This document shows positions 24,964 to 35,870 of a stretch of DNA of 64,000 nt, piece after piece. The stretch's first letter is position 1. Every line of letters starts with the position of its first letter. The notes below the pieces were generated by a model. It had not been told where the DNA came from. It worked only from the letters and a program-made list of their open reading frames with translations, and ran no database searches. The position numbers and the translations under genes were made by a program. This DNA comes from Tenebrio molitor (Eukaryota; Arthropoda; Insecta; Coleoptera; Tenebrionidae): NCBI RefSeq assembly GCF_963966145.1, contig NC_091046.1:14446001-14510000 (forward strand), given 5' to 3'.

Positions 24964-27093
24964 TAATCGTAACCTGTACACAACAGGGGAAAACAGCAGA
25001 GGTGTTTTCAAAACAAACTATGTATGTATTATTTATTATTTGAACGTTTGATACAACAAGTATCTACCAAATTCGGTGTGTTAGTTTATTGAAACTAACT
25101 AAACTAATGGGATTCAAGAATTTTAATGTAACATCTAGAGTTAAATGAAAAATAAGGAGTTAACATACGAGTCGAGTTGGTTATTAATCATGACCAGTTG
25201 GACATTTTTTTTATCATAAAATTGTTATGGAATAAAAAACTGAATAGAAAATTAAAAATTAAAATTTAAAGTATACTATCAAAGCAGTAAGCGTTCCCAT
25301 AAAGGCAATTTCCAGTAAAATTTTGCTTGTTTACATTAACAGCAAAAATAGAAGCTGTTTTCATGTTATTTTCTCACATCTCCATTCCTGTGGGACTCCT
25401 GTACATCTCGATCGCTTTATTCCATTTGCTGTTGTCAGAAATCCCGTCAACCCACGTTTAAAACGTTATTTGCTGCATGCAAAGTGATTATTATTAAATC
25501 TACTTATTACTTATTAAATGGTAGAATTTTCTCAGAACTGGTTTCTCTTCTGACGTCAACAGACAATCTGAAGATGTGATGCAACTGATTCTAAACAAGC
25601 TCAACAAATTTCCCCATCCACAGATCAAGGAAAAGCATCCACAACACCTGCACGTAGATTAATCGATATATCGTAAACGCACACAGGTGAGCTCTGACAA
25701 TGAGTAGGCACTCATAATTATGACCTCACGAACAAAGGTAACGCGCGATGCGTTTTAAAAATACCGTTATATAATCTTTAAGAGTAAAAAATTAAATCGG
25801 CAAGAAGGCGACTGCCGTAAATTGATTGATAAGAGAAAGAAAGACGGAGTAATTTTATCTAGTGTTAAATAAGACAAGTTTTTGTCAACCTCAGTTGGCC
25901 GTTCACTGGTAAAACCCATATGTTAACTAACTGTTCCCACTAATTATATCATGTGGTGGAAGTTGGCTAATTATAAATAATAAATTATTCACGAGCGCAT
26001 TACAAAAATCTGTCGTCATCGTGCAAGAAAGTGTTGGTTCTTTGTCAAGAAAACACTGTCACATTGTCAGCGGCTACAAATGTATATGTTTATTATTATT
26101 ATTTTACAACATTAGTTTTACATAACTCAGTGTTAAAGGTCAATTTATTGTTTCGGTAATTATTGAGGAGTGGGTGTGCTGAATGACTCTGCTATAAATT
26201 CGAGTTAGAGACTGGTGATTTAAAAAACGGATATGTATGTTTATAATTTATCAGAAAATGTTCACGTCATGCGATGTGAAAACCCGACAGTTCGGTCAAA
26301 TTAAAGCTGCTGCAGTGGTAGGGAATCACTGCTATTTCCTATGTGGAAAGGAGGTCGCTTGCGTAACTTTGGGAACTAAAATACACGTCCAAGTGGGCTA
26401 GAAAACTGTATTTCGTACAACGCAACTGGAATATAGAAAACAGCACTGGGTGCAACGACCGACCGATTTTTCGATTAATTTTTCTTTAATAAATCCTTTC
26501 TTCACATCGGCTATTGCATCTAGGTCCTAATGTGGACATTGTTTTTCGTCTGTCAAAATTATAAATCTCATAATTGGAGCTTTTGAATAATAATTAAGTA
26601 TTTCAAAGCTAACACAGTCTGTCCATTAAAAGATTAGAAGCGTGATAAAATTAAAAAAAAAAACATTCTTGTGCTCTCGTGTTGATGTTTGTTTTCCTTT
26701 ACTACATAGTTATTTCGAAAAAAAAGTATGTACCTAAAAATTTTTGGGAAAATAGATAAATAAATCAAAAGATTATGCTAATGTGACGAGAAGAAAGCTA
26801 TAGTTTTTGATATTAAACGTTAGATTTCAGAATCAGTAGTTTTTCCGTTCCGAAATCGAGAAAACTGCACCATTTCCAGATGAGTGAAAAAAGTTTAGAA
26901 ACATATATCTTGGGCAAATATTTAGTTGCACAAGCTAACTCACAACGAGTACATACTTAGAGAAATAGCTTGTAAACTTGTTTTTTGCTTTTCTTCCTGT
27001 CTCCGAGTCGCATAATAGGTACATATTTTTCATGAACAAATGTAAATTTTCTATCTATTACATGAACTACATATTGATATTTTTATCTATTTA
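24964..27093. other. AT-rich non-coding stretch
   Basis: No gene, RNA or bounded repeat could be supported. Confidence 0.45.
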
Positions 27094-27521
27094 AATAAAC
27101 TAGGCAAAAATGAATAGGGAATTTTTTCTTTTTTGAATTTTTTATAAATACAGTTTAAAATTTGTAATGAAAGGTGTTAGAAATATATTTTTATATATAT
27201 TTTTTCCTTAACATTGACACAGAACATAATACACAACAAAGTCAAAATGCGGAGGCGAGACGCCGGTAATTATGTTGATAAGCACTGCACTATTACTTGA
27301 TAGTAATATCCGTAATAGTGTATGTACTCCGGCAAAATTGCCGTGCCGCCGGGTGGAGGTGGGATACGAAAATATTAATATACACATTAAAAGTAATGTT
27401 TCAAGTACCTGTAGCATTTTAAATTTATCTTGTGCTTAAGAATACGTGGGAGGATTGAGGCAATTAATTTGCTTTCCAAGAAAAATTGTGGAATTCCCTA
27501 TTCATTTTTGCCTAGTTTATT
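27094..27521. mobile_element. 428-bp inverted-repeat element, AACTAGGCAAAAATGAATAG ends
   Basis: AATAAACTAGGCAAAAATGA at the left is mirrored by TCATTTTTGCCTAGTTTATT at the right, extending through AATAGGGAATT / AATTCCCTATT. TA or AAT duplication cannot be separated because the ends are themselves palindromic. Non-coding. Confidence 0.8.
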
Positions 27522-27556
27522 ACAAAAAAAAATGTCTAATCCCGAAGTATAATATA

Positions 27557-28723
27557 CAGTCTGATTTTAAAAGTTGTGCAGATATTTTAACCTGAGGTAC
27601 ATATTAAAAGAACGCAAAATAACCCACCTTACAAATGTAAGAGAACCAAAGGAATCACTTTGTTTGGGAAACGCTGAAAAATTTCAAATTTAGCGGGCAG
27701 TTTTGGGGTACGACCACCCTAAAAGGTCAAGTTTTAATGTCATTCGAGGTTATGTTTGACTTTTATCGTTTTTTGAGTTTCATCATGATAGTGGTGATAA
27801 AATAGTGCCTGCAACTTATTCAGAAAACAACAACAAAGACATAAAGAACAAAGTAAAAATACTGTAATTCTGACTAAAAGCATAAAATGAAACATCAAAG
27901 AAGTTACTTGAAATGGCGGCTATCGTTTTCAATGCAAGCTTCAGTAGTACGTGTCCAAGAAAGCCGAACTCGATTCAGAATGCCTCTGATGTTTTCACGA
28001 ATTTCCTGAGCGGCGTTTTGAACGTAATGAGGCGGTGTACCATCGTGAAGGTACTATATTTTTTGTGGAATTGCTAGAGGAATTTCCTCGACTAATTCAG
28101 GCAAACTTCGTTTAAATTGAAGATAACCATCTACATTCAAACGGCGAGGTAAAACCTAGGGACCTGCGAGGTGATTTGCAACAATCCCGACTCACACGTT
28201 CATTAAAATGACTGCTGGAAGTGACGCTCTTGGATTTCGTGAGGAATGTCTGCTTCTGCAACTACAATGCGATCTTTTCGTTGGCGGCCAAGATCACTCT
28301 TATTCATTTGGAAACGCCCGAAACCGCGAAGATGGGAAGTATCCTTTGAGGCAACCTTTCACCGTGGATTTGCCGTGCTATCGCTGAATGTCCACGGGCT
28401 TCGCCGTAGATCAAAGTCATATCGGTTTTCTCCAGGTTGGTGAAAGACATTTGTGATTTAAATTAAGATTAAGATTGATGTTCTTGTCAAATTGACTTAA
28501 TTTTGAATTATATGACAACAAAAAAAGTGTATGTATTATGATTTTTTTTGACCGATTTTTTTCATAAAATTCAGTGACTCCCAAACTTTTTTCGAAAAAC
28601 TTTTACCCCCTTGTTCTCAAAAAATTTCTACATTTGTATAAGGCATTATTGGCTCAATTATTATACCTTTTGTGGGGTTCTACCACAGGTTAAAATATCA
28701 GCACAACCTTTAAAGTCACCCTG
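27557..28723 (-). mobile_element. 1.17-kb mariner-like transposon with dead transposase
   Basis: The left terminal repeat starts CAGTCTGATTTTAAAAGTTG. Read inward from the right end it is CAGGGTGACTTTAAAGGTTG. The two match for about 40 bp through ATATTTTAACCTG. TA flanks both ends (27555-27556, 28724-28725). The enclosed minus-strand transposase remnant (27905-28450) shows that the termini and the protein belong to one element. Confidence 0.88.
27905..28450 (-). pseudogene. IS630/Tc1/mariner-like transposase, internally deleted
   Basis: Read on the minus strand from an ATG at 28450, the N-terminal block (MTLIYGEARGHSAIARQIHG) matches the insect transposase helix-turn-helix start ('IYGEARGN...A...Y..RFP'). 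After stops and frame changes come LPRRLNVDGYLQF, LPELVEEIPLAIP and HDGTPPHYVQNAAQEI, which includes the second catalytic Asp in the HDG motif. Then it jumps to the C-terminal block RVRLSWTRTTEACIEND and ends RHFK-stop. The first catalytic Asp region and the 'PRSPDL.P' third Asp region are missing. At about 180 codons it is about half the family length, so it is dead. Residue-level family assignment rests on recognised motif order. Confidence 0.8.
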
Positions 28724-28725
28724 TA

Positions 28726-29141
28726 CACTGATTATTTTTTTTTGAAAAACCTGACCACAATGTAAATTACTAAAATATCCACAAACAATTTTACCGTTCT
28801 TGAAAGATAGACGCGTTTTAAATGTTTAACAGAGAAATTCAAAATAAGCCTTTATTTAACAACTCTGTTAGATTTGTTTTTACTACTATGTAGTAAACAA
28901 CACATATTTTTAAATTTATGTACTACTAGAAGCTGCTATCACCTTTGGGCCTGAGTCACAGTAGATCAGTAGATCAGTTTTACAGTGTAGGTATTTGTAA
29001 ATAAATTCATATATCTAGTACTCGTAGACTTATAAGTTATAAGTTATAATATAGAATTGAACACAATTCATGTTTCGCAAATTTCAATTTCTCAGTAAAG
29101 CGACAGAAGTTTTATGTCAGTACATACGTTGTGTTTTGTGA
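28726..29141. other. AT-rich non-coding stretch
   Basis: Nothing supportable; contains a small GATCAGTA duplication near 28965-28975. Confidence 0.4.
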
Positions 29142-29450
29142 CAGTATGTTGAGCCAGTAAAGTCCTCGTCGAAAAATAGTCAATTTTGACTTAAATTGTA
29201 AATCATTTTACAATAGGAGAGAAAATCGTCTTATAACTACCATAAATAATTCCATAAATAAATGGGGGCTGTTACTTTACCTGATGTTTGCTCTTCCTTG
29301 AGTCGGCACTGCACAACAAAGGGGCAGGGTATTATGGAGGTCAGGAGGGTATTATGGTAGTTATAAGACGGTTTGCTGTCCTATTGTGAAATGATTTACA
29401 ATTTAAGTCAAAATTGACTATTTCTAGACGAGGACTTTACCCATGTACTG
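29142..29450. mobile_element. ~310-bp MITE with ~100-bp arms
   Basis: The inner parts of the arms are mirrored almost exactly: TAAAGTCCTCGTCGAAAAAT, GTCAATTTTGACTTAAATTG, then TCTTATAACTACCATAA on the left, and TTATGGTAGTTATAAGA through CGAGGACTTTA on the right. The outermost bases CAGTA and TACTG also mirror, with a small indel between (left GTTGAGCCAG, right CCATG). The loop contains a GC-richer piece with GGGTATTATGG repeated twice. Confidence 0.8.
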
Positions 29451-30154
29451 TCCGATTTGAGAAGTCGGTGTAGAAAAAAGCTATTTACCCTTGTGTACAT
29501 ACAATACTGAACAATATTGTGATTGTTGCTGTTGTTAAGTAAACTTCGAAAGTTTACTTAAGAGTGTAATTTATTTGTTTATAAACAAAGTTTTGACGTT
29601 GTTGTTAAATAATTCCGCGAATCACTCTTCAAACTCTTTAAATAGCTTGAAAACAGCACGAAAATAACTAAATATGTATGTAATTAACTAATAGAACAAT
29701 TATACATTTTTATTTGTTAATTAACTCAAGTAATAATTTTGATTGAAGTTTAATGAGAATAGTATCTACAATGAACATTTTTTAGTTTTGACTTTGGGCA
29801 ATAATGGTAATATACTTCAAAGATTTAAAAGATTTAGGTATACATATTATTGGCTATGGAAAACATGTGGTGTAGCTTCAATAATACTAACAACAGCGAT
29901 AATGAAGAGAAGCTCCAACAAACAATATAATTATGGTAAAGCCAGTCACCGTTTTCTTCGTTTCCATTTCGAAAACAAACTTTTGTCATGTATATTTTGT
30001 GATTTTTTTAAAATTTACGTAAATATCGTAATGACAGTTTATTAAATTACGCCGCACGTTAATAGAAATTTTGTTTTCTATAGCCACTCCTTATCTGTTT
30101 TTTCCTGATTATATTGAACGTACCTAAGTATTTTTAAATCTGTATACTTGTATA

Positions 30155-30280
30155 CAGTCTCGCCAATTTATGAAACTTTTCCCTGTAACATTTTTCGTAA
30201 AAAATTCAGATAGAAAAAACGTCTCATAACCAAGCTCTGCTAGGTGTTAAAATTGCCAGACGTATTTTAGATACACCCTG
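30155..30280. mobile_element. 126-bp deletion derivative related to the 45797-46188 MITE
   Basis: The piece CGCCAATTTATGAAACTTTT plus CCCTGTAACATTTTTCGTAA resembles the complement of 46080-46150. The right end CGTATTTTAGATACACCCTG resembles 46169-46188. TA flanks both ends. The usual left terminal repeat has been lost or altered. Confidence 0.55.
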
Positions 30281-30282
30281 TA

Positions 30283-31964
30283 TATATGTACTTTTATTTT
30301 TCAGAAACATTTAATAAAATTGTGTTTCTATCGATTTTCTTCTGAGCGTTATTTTACAAATGCACTTCGCTTTTCAGGATGTTTCATATGTTGTTGCAAA
30401 AATAACCCATCCCGCAATTGTCCATTCTTTTTGCTGAGTAAATTTAGGCTTTTCCAGTCATGCAGACGATATCCTAGCAAATATTCAGTCTTTACGTTTA
30501 CTTGTTTGCTCTCTTTATTTAAAATTTCTATTACTTAAATAGAAAGCAACAATTCTTTCATTTACCATATTTTTCGTTGTAATAAATGTACAAAATAAGC
30601 ACAAATTGTTCTTGTTTTAATTGAAAGTAATATTATGATGGTAGTTCGAACAGTTTTGTCAAACATTTATCAGAATTTGAATTACACTCTTATTGTCATA
30701 TCAAAAATAAATCTCAGTATTTTGGCAATAATTCAAAAAGCGACGGAGCAGTCGTACACACTGTGAAATAAAATATGTCTTTGTTTACTTTTCATTAAGA
30801 AATCTCGCAAGACCTTGTATGTGTATTGTGCAAAAGTAGTAACTAGGAAGAACCTGACCGGATTGTGCCTCGAAAGTACGTACAGTTCATTAATAATGTA
30901 GCAGAGTTAAGGTCAATTAAACTCGCATTATTGTTCGAATCCTAAATCCCACAATAGTGTGCAGTAACCGAAATGTAACACTTTTATTGGGGTCAACAGC
31001 TAACCCGATGGTACTACTTTCTGATGGTAATTTTCCAGCTAGAAATGTACAAAATAATTTAGATTGTGCTAGCATTCTAGCGATAATTAAAAATTTAAAT
31101 AAATGTTTATGCAACACGCGTATTTTTCGTGAACATGGAGGTTATGCAAATAAAGACCATGTGTTGTTGGTTAATAGTTAAGTACACATTGTTAAAACTT
31201 ACGCAATTATTTTGCAGCGTAGTAAAAGGTCTCTTTCGAGATAAAAGCGTTGCATTAGATGCAAGTACTCTGGACCGACTTCACGATCGATTTGTGAATT
31301 CGTACAACAGTCCTGTACCTAGCTCGTCAGGAACAAACCGATATAACATGACGACGGTTGTCTTAGTCATTCCCATAAAAGAAACATCGAATTACAAACA
31401 ACCAAGTGCTAACTGCTAACGCACATCCTCAATCCAAAGGTCACAAAATAGCCTTCTTCATTTACCTATTATGCACCTACGTCATTTACAATTTTCACTC
31501 TTCAGTGTAGGTGTGACAGTGAACGATCAAATGTGTTTCATGAGAAAAGTACGAGCGGTACCGATACTGGAACATACCACGTAATGACACAAACTAATGT
31601 CTCTTGTGTTTTATCGTCACCTACGTATACGTAGCTACAATCCTGGTTAATGTCCTTAAAACGAAAACGGGATGTGACCATTTTCGGTGGTATCTACCAG
31701 TAACTGCATCATTACGCAAGTTGAAGTATTTCGAACCATTGTAATTAGTTTTTCGACTAGAATAACCGCAATCTGTTTGGTTAATTCGCAATAGTGGTGG
31801 CCAAAGAGAGTGCAATCAGTCCAAATATAACAAACAAAACCGACATAAAATCACTTCTTGGAAATGTTGGAAATAATGAAGTAAATAATTGAAAACTTGA
31901 TCACAATCATTCAGAATTGTTATACCACTGGCTAGTAAAACAAAGTTAAGATCTTTTTTTGTTC
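30283..31964. other. Non-coding or unrecognised; two overlapping short frames near 31.0-31.4 kb
   Basis: Frames at 30957-31181 and 31129-31419 are slightly less AT-rich than their surroundings. A plausible acceptor (TTATTTTGCAG) at about 31217 precedes an open stretch containing LFRDKSVALDASTLDRLHDR. I recognise no domain, and no matching donor and upstream exon could be fixed. The segment could be a decayed exon or chance. The rest is AT-rich with nothing supportable. Confidence 0.3.
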
Positions 31965-32233
31965 GACACTGTCAGAATTTGAAAATTTTCTCCTGTGTGA
32001 ACGGATTTTGATAAATGTCACAACTTGTCAAAACGCAACGTCAAGCTAATTTTAAAGATTTTAAGCGATTTGGAGCCTTTAAGGGGTTCGTCGAACAAAA
32101 AAACGTTGTATTCAATTCGTTCGTGTGTAAATTGGGCCCTTTTTGGCACTCGTTTCACTCGCGTTTTAAAATGGCCCACTCGTGCCAAAAAAGGCCCAAT
32201 TTACACACGAACTCATTAAATAAACTACTATTT
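31965..32233 (+). repeat. Hairpin repeat family P, copy 2
   Basis: It starts GACACTGTCAGAATTTGAAA, continues through GATAAATGTCACAACTTGTC and GTCGAACAAAAAAACG, and then forms a hairpin. Stem TGTGTAAATTGGGCC...GGCAC pairs with GTGCC...GGCCCAATTTACACA around the loop TTTCACTCGCG...TGGCCCACT. It ends near AATAAACTACTATTTT. The 50554-50793 copy has the same modules in reverse orientation with a much shorter loop. No terminal inverted repeats or duplication were found. Confidence 0.85.
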
Positions 32234-32235
32234 TA

Positions 32236-32495
32236 ATATTTAAAATAAATGAGATCAAACCTGCAACTTTTGAGCCCCACCATATCTTCAAATCTAAAAG
32301 ATATAGAATGTACATATTTATAATTTTTCTCATAATTTTCTAACATGAGTTGACAGTGCCCCATTGACTTGTTCTGCGAATTTTAGGGCACTCGGTATAG
32401 AACAAGGCTCGAGCGATATTACATTTTAAAATAAATTCTTTTTACAACTTTCTTATGTAACATTACCTTATTTATTTTTCGAAATGTGAACAGTA
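32236..32495. other. AT-rich non-coding gap
   Basis: Nothing supportable was read in this short gap. Confidence 0.4.
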
Positions 32496-33221
32496 CAGGA
32501 TGATTCAAGTTTTACCGCCCGCACGATAAACCCTATTAAAAATTAGTAAAAATTACGAAACTTTAAGGTTACATTCCCTTGATATAATGCTTTAAATGTG
32601 TGCAATCAATTTTCCCTTATCACTTCATTCAGAGCCATAAAATTTAAAAAAATCGATTTTCAGCAAAAAAAATGTTTTCCGTACACGCTCATAATTCACA
32701 ATTCATTCAAAGATATTATGAAATTCGCATTAAAAGAAAATTATTAGTTTTTGAATTCCAAGTTTAACATAACAGCGAAAAATGAGCAAGATTTACAACT
32801 ACAGTGTCATAAATAAATTCATTGTAGGTAAACATGTGTTGAGAACTTTTCTAGTAATTCTTTAGTCCCTAAAGGGTACCATAAATAACCTATGTCAACC
32901 TCTTTTGTAGAAGTGACCGCTCAATTTAAGCTAAATTTTGCACTTTAATATAAAATTCCATTTATTTCAAAAACACCATGATTTCAATGACACCAAATTT
33001 TTCGTAAATGTTGGAAAGGACTCTCAGTGAAAAATTATGTAAATTCGTGTAGCCGTTATTGAATTAAAATGAAATATTTATCTGATTCAGTACAAAATTT
33101 GAAATTTTTACAGAAGATTCTAGATTCTACAGCGATACACAATCGTTCGTGAATTTTTTGAGAATTTTAAATCGTTTAGAAATGGGTGTTTTCGATCGGG
33201 CGGTAAAACTTTATAACCCTG
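32496..33221. mobile_element. 726-bp MITE, CAGGGTGATTCAAGTTTTAC family, copy 1
   Basis: Left end CAGGATGATTCAAGTTTTAC then CGCCCG; right end CGGGCGGTAAAACTTTATAA then CCCTG; TA on both sides. Its interior aligns along its whole length with the copy at 59789-60518 in the same orientation (shared words include TTCATTCAGAGCCATAAAAT-like and CCCTAAAGGGTACCATAAA). No transposase is encoded. Confidence 0.92.
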
Positions 33222-33329
33222 TACAGTATAGTACCTGTTCAGTTTACTTGACTTGGGTTGAGGTGTCGGCCATTTGTCTCCCTACTCCCCACTTCTTAGT
33301 TATATTAGTGGTAGTTTTCGAACTGAGGA

Positions 33330-33690
33330 CCGAGCACTCTGGCCAAGCGGTTAGCGCGAGGCTTTGCATTCGGGAGGTACCGGGTTCAAATCACAGGGTC
33401 GCCTGACCTGGTGTGGGTATTTCAGGTATCAAAGATAAGGGGAATGCCGGGTCAGTACTCACCCCTCAGTACCTGCCACCTTCCGTCCTCACCGTACCTA
33501 TCCCAAATCTTCCCGTCATCGTGGCTGAAAAGGCGAGGAAAGTTTCAGCAGCCCGCCCTCCCTCGGGAGGGAATGAAAAAATTGCACCTTTAACTAAAGA
33601 CTCATTCAGAGCTTGAAGGCCTTAAGCTTGATCAAGCTTTTTGTATGCGAAAGATTGGCAACAACCGTGTGTGATCAATAAACATGAAAT
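33330..33690 (+). mobile_element. tRNA-derived SINE
   Basis: A tRNA-like head carries an A box TGGCCAAGCGG at 33340-33350 and a B box GGTTCAAATC at 33383-33392, spaced as in a tRNA. The intervening bases (TTAGCGCGAGGC...GGGAGGTACC) do not form a full cloverleaf with an acceptor stem, so it is not a tRNA gene. A roughly 290-bp GC-richer tRNA-unrelated body follows (CCTGACCTGGTGTGGGTATT to about TGTGTGATCAATAAAC). These are RNA polymerase III-promoted, LINE-mobilised elements. Exact ends and duplication were not determined. Confidence 0.75.
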
Positions 33691-34555
33691 TAATTATTCG
33701 ACTTTGATTCACGCGCACCGCTACCAAAATATTTGGGTTTCACCTGAGGCTGTTGCAAAATCCAGTGGGAACAAATGATGTTATACGCATTCATCTGAAA
33801 ATGTTTAAACTAATTTCGCAATTGTAGTAGGTTGGGTGGTATAACAATTATAACATACTTTTTAAGGGTCCCCCTAAGAAATATTCCAAAAGATTTAACT
33901 CGATTGAGCCGCTTCTACCAATTAATAGTACAGGAAAGCGGGTATCTTAAAATTGTCTTGCTTTTCTTAGTAGCAGCATAATGTGGAGGAGTTCCTTTTT
34001 ACTAAAAGTGAAGATAATTTTCGTTACGGTTTTCGTCGTGGTTTTTTTTTTGTTATTAGGGTTGCATATTGCAAAATGCCAGTCTGTAGTTTTGCAAATA
34101 ATCCAGATGGATATTTTTCGTTGGGTCACCGTGTACAATAAACACAAAAACTTCTAATTTGATGACTGAGACACAAGATTTTTCGTCATGCAACCTAAAG
34201 TATAATATTCTTTTTATGATTTATGAATTTTAAAACCTTTCGAAAAAAATGTTACCATTTATTTAAACCACGGTCGACTGAAAATAAAATTTAAGAGCGC
34301 TGAAGAGAGGCTCCGCAGTTCGACTTATTGGATATTTCAACGTTACACAACGTGAGGTCACCACTGTCAAAATCGGGGAGAGCAACCCTTCCTTATTACG
34401 CATCGTGTCATCATACACATATCACAGAATTTGTAAAGTATGGGATATGGGTTTCGCTGAACTAAAACAATCCCTAAATAGTGGAAGTCTAATAACAGGG
34501 ATTGACATAGACAACAGAAACGTGTTAATGTCCAGAAGCTATGAGAAGTACAGTT
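33691..34555. other. AT-rich non-coding stretch
   Basis: Nothing supportable; contains a (TTTTTTTTG) run near 34042 and short unrecognised frames. Confidence 0.4.
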
Positions 34556-34750
34556 ACGGTCTCGGAATTTCGTCAGTTATTTTACTGTCAATTCGAAAAA
34601 AAATGTGTAGCCTACCTTTATTGTCATTATGACTGACATTCAAAATTGACATCCATGTCAAAAATGTCAATGTGGGGTTAGAAATATATAAAATCTGTTT
34701 TACAGCTAATGTCAGTTGAATAACAACGACTGACGAAATTCCGTCGCCGT
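34556..34750. mobile_element. ~195-bp inverted-repeat element
   Basis: ACGGTCTCGGAATTTCGTCA on the left is mirrored by TGACGAAATTCCGTCGCCGT on the right with few mismatches. The centre contains several TGTCA/TGACA words. The duplication is not clear. A pentanucleotide array begins directly at the right end. Confidence 0.75.
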
Positions 34751-34780
34751 GACCTGACCTGACCTGACCTGACCTGACCT
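34751..34780. repeat. (GACCT)6 microsatellite
   Basis: Six uninterrupted copies of GACCT, directly after the inverted repeat that ends at 34750. Confidence 0.95.
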
Positions 34781-35490
34781 ACCTACTAAATCAACCTGAA
34801 ATCAAATCGATTTAAAAAAGATATAGGTGGGAATCTGTTAAATCTGATTTTTACCAAGCAAATGTTCTCGTATTTCGTAACCTACTCTGATTTCGTTATT
34901 TATAACATAATAATTTTGGGGCATGTAGCTTTCTCATTAAATTATAAGATAAAAGTACAAAACGTAGTGCTTTGGAACATCATTAAAAATATCAAATAAA
35001 AATTTAATTTTTCTCTTCAACAACCTGCTCCATCATAATTTCAGTTGAACAAATACTTAAGTATGTACTTAAATTCATTTTTGTAATGACGAACTAGCTG
35101 GAACTTTTTTTTTGTGATTTTTTTACAAAATAAAGAAAAATCAGAAAGTTGGCAAAGATTTAAATTGTCATATTATTGTCACTGCCAAAATGAATGAATT
35201 TCCAAAACAGCAGCACATTTTAAAGGCTTTCAACAAAATAAAAGAAATTACTCGTGGAGATAATGGAAACGTAATGAAACAGTACAAAATTGTAGAACAA
35301 ATTTAATGACGTGACACATAACCTAACTTTTTTACAAATTCGCGGTAAAAAGGTGTGTTCACAAAACAAAAGTTACTAAATCTAGTAACTCTAGTTCGTC
35401 ATTATAAAAATTAATTTACTATATATGTAAAATTTGATATAAGTCTGAAAGTCATTTATGTAATTATTTGTCACTTTATTTTATTGTTCC

Positions 35491-35494
<4 letters not shown>
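34781..35494. other. AT-rich non-coding stretch
   Basis: Nothing supportable was read here. Confidence 0.4.

Positions 35495-35534
<40 letters not shown>
35495..35534. repeat. (TC)20 microsatellite
   Basis: An uninterrupted TC dinucleotide run of about 40 bp, followed by a further pyrimidine-rich stretch to about 35582. Confidence 0.95.
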
Positions 35535-35538
<4 letters not shown>

Positions 35539-35708
35539 CTTTCGCTGTCTCATTCTCTCGCCGTCTCTCTCCCTCTTTCTTTTACAGCCAAAAGTAAAGT
35601 TAACCATTCCTATTTCCCATTTAGCTGAATGAACAACAAAGAAATTTCACCTATTTACTATTTTAGTAGAGGTGAATAAATAATTCAAGATGGCTTTAAA
35701 GGCTGTAT

Positions 35709-35870
35709 GACACGATGCTAAATTTTGTAGAAAATTTGTTAGTAAATGAGAGAGGACCAATGAACGATCAGGATCTGACAAAGACAGACTATGATCCTGA
35801 TCGTTCATTGGTCCGATCGAGGGTCTCTCTCATTTTCTAACAAATTTTCTACAAAATTTAGCATCGTGTC
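35709..35870. repeat. Long hairpin (162 bp) with nearly complete arms
   Basis: The left arm GACACGATGCTAAATTTTGT ... GACCAATGAACGATCAGGAT is mirrored by ATCCTGATCGTTCATTGGTC ... ACAAAATTTAGCATCGTGTC. Arms are 60-70 bp with a small insertion (CGATCGAGGGT) in the right arm and a loop of about 25 bp. It could be a foldback MITE; no duplication is evident. Confidence 0.85.

Noticed and set aside
31965..32233. A ~70-codon frame conserved between hairpin-family copies 2 and 3, suggesting a coding gene
   Set aside because: Differences between the two copies mostly change the amino acid, the frame runs through the hairpin stem, and copy 1 has a stop codon in the same frame. This is what a shared non-coding repeat would show.
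33330..33400. Standalone tRNA gene
   Set aside because: A and B boxes are present but the acceptor stem does not pair and a long body follows, so it is a SINE head.
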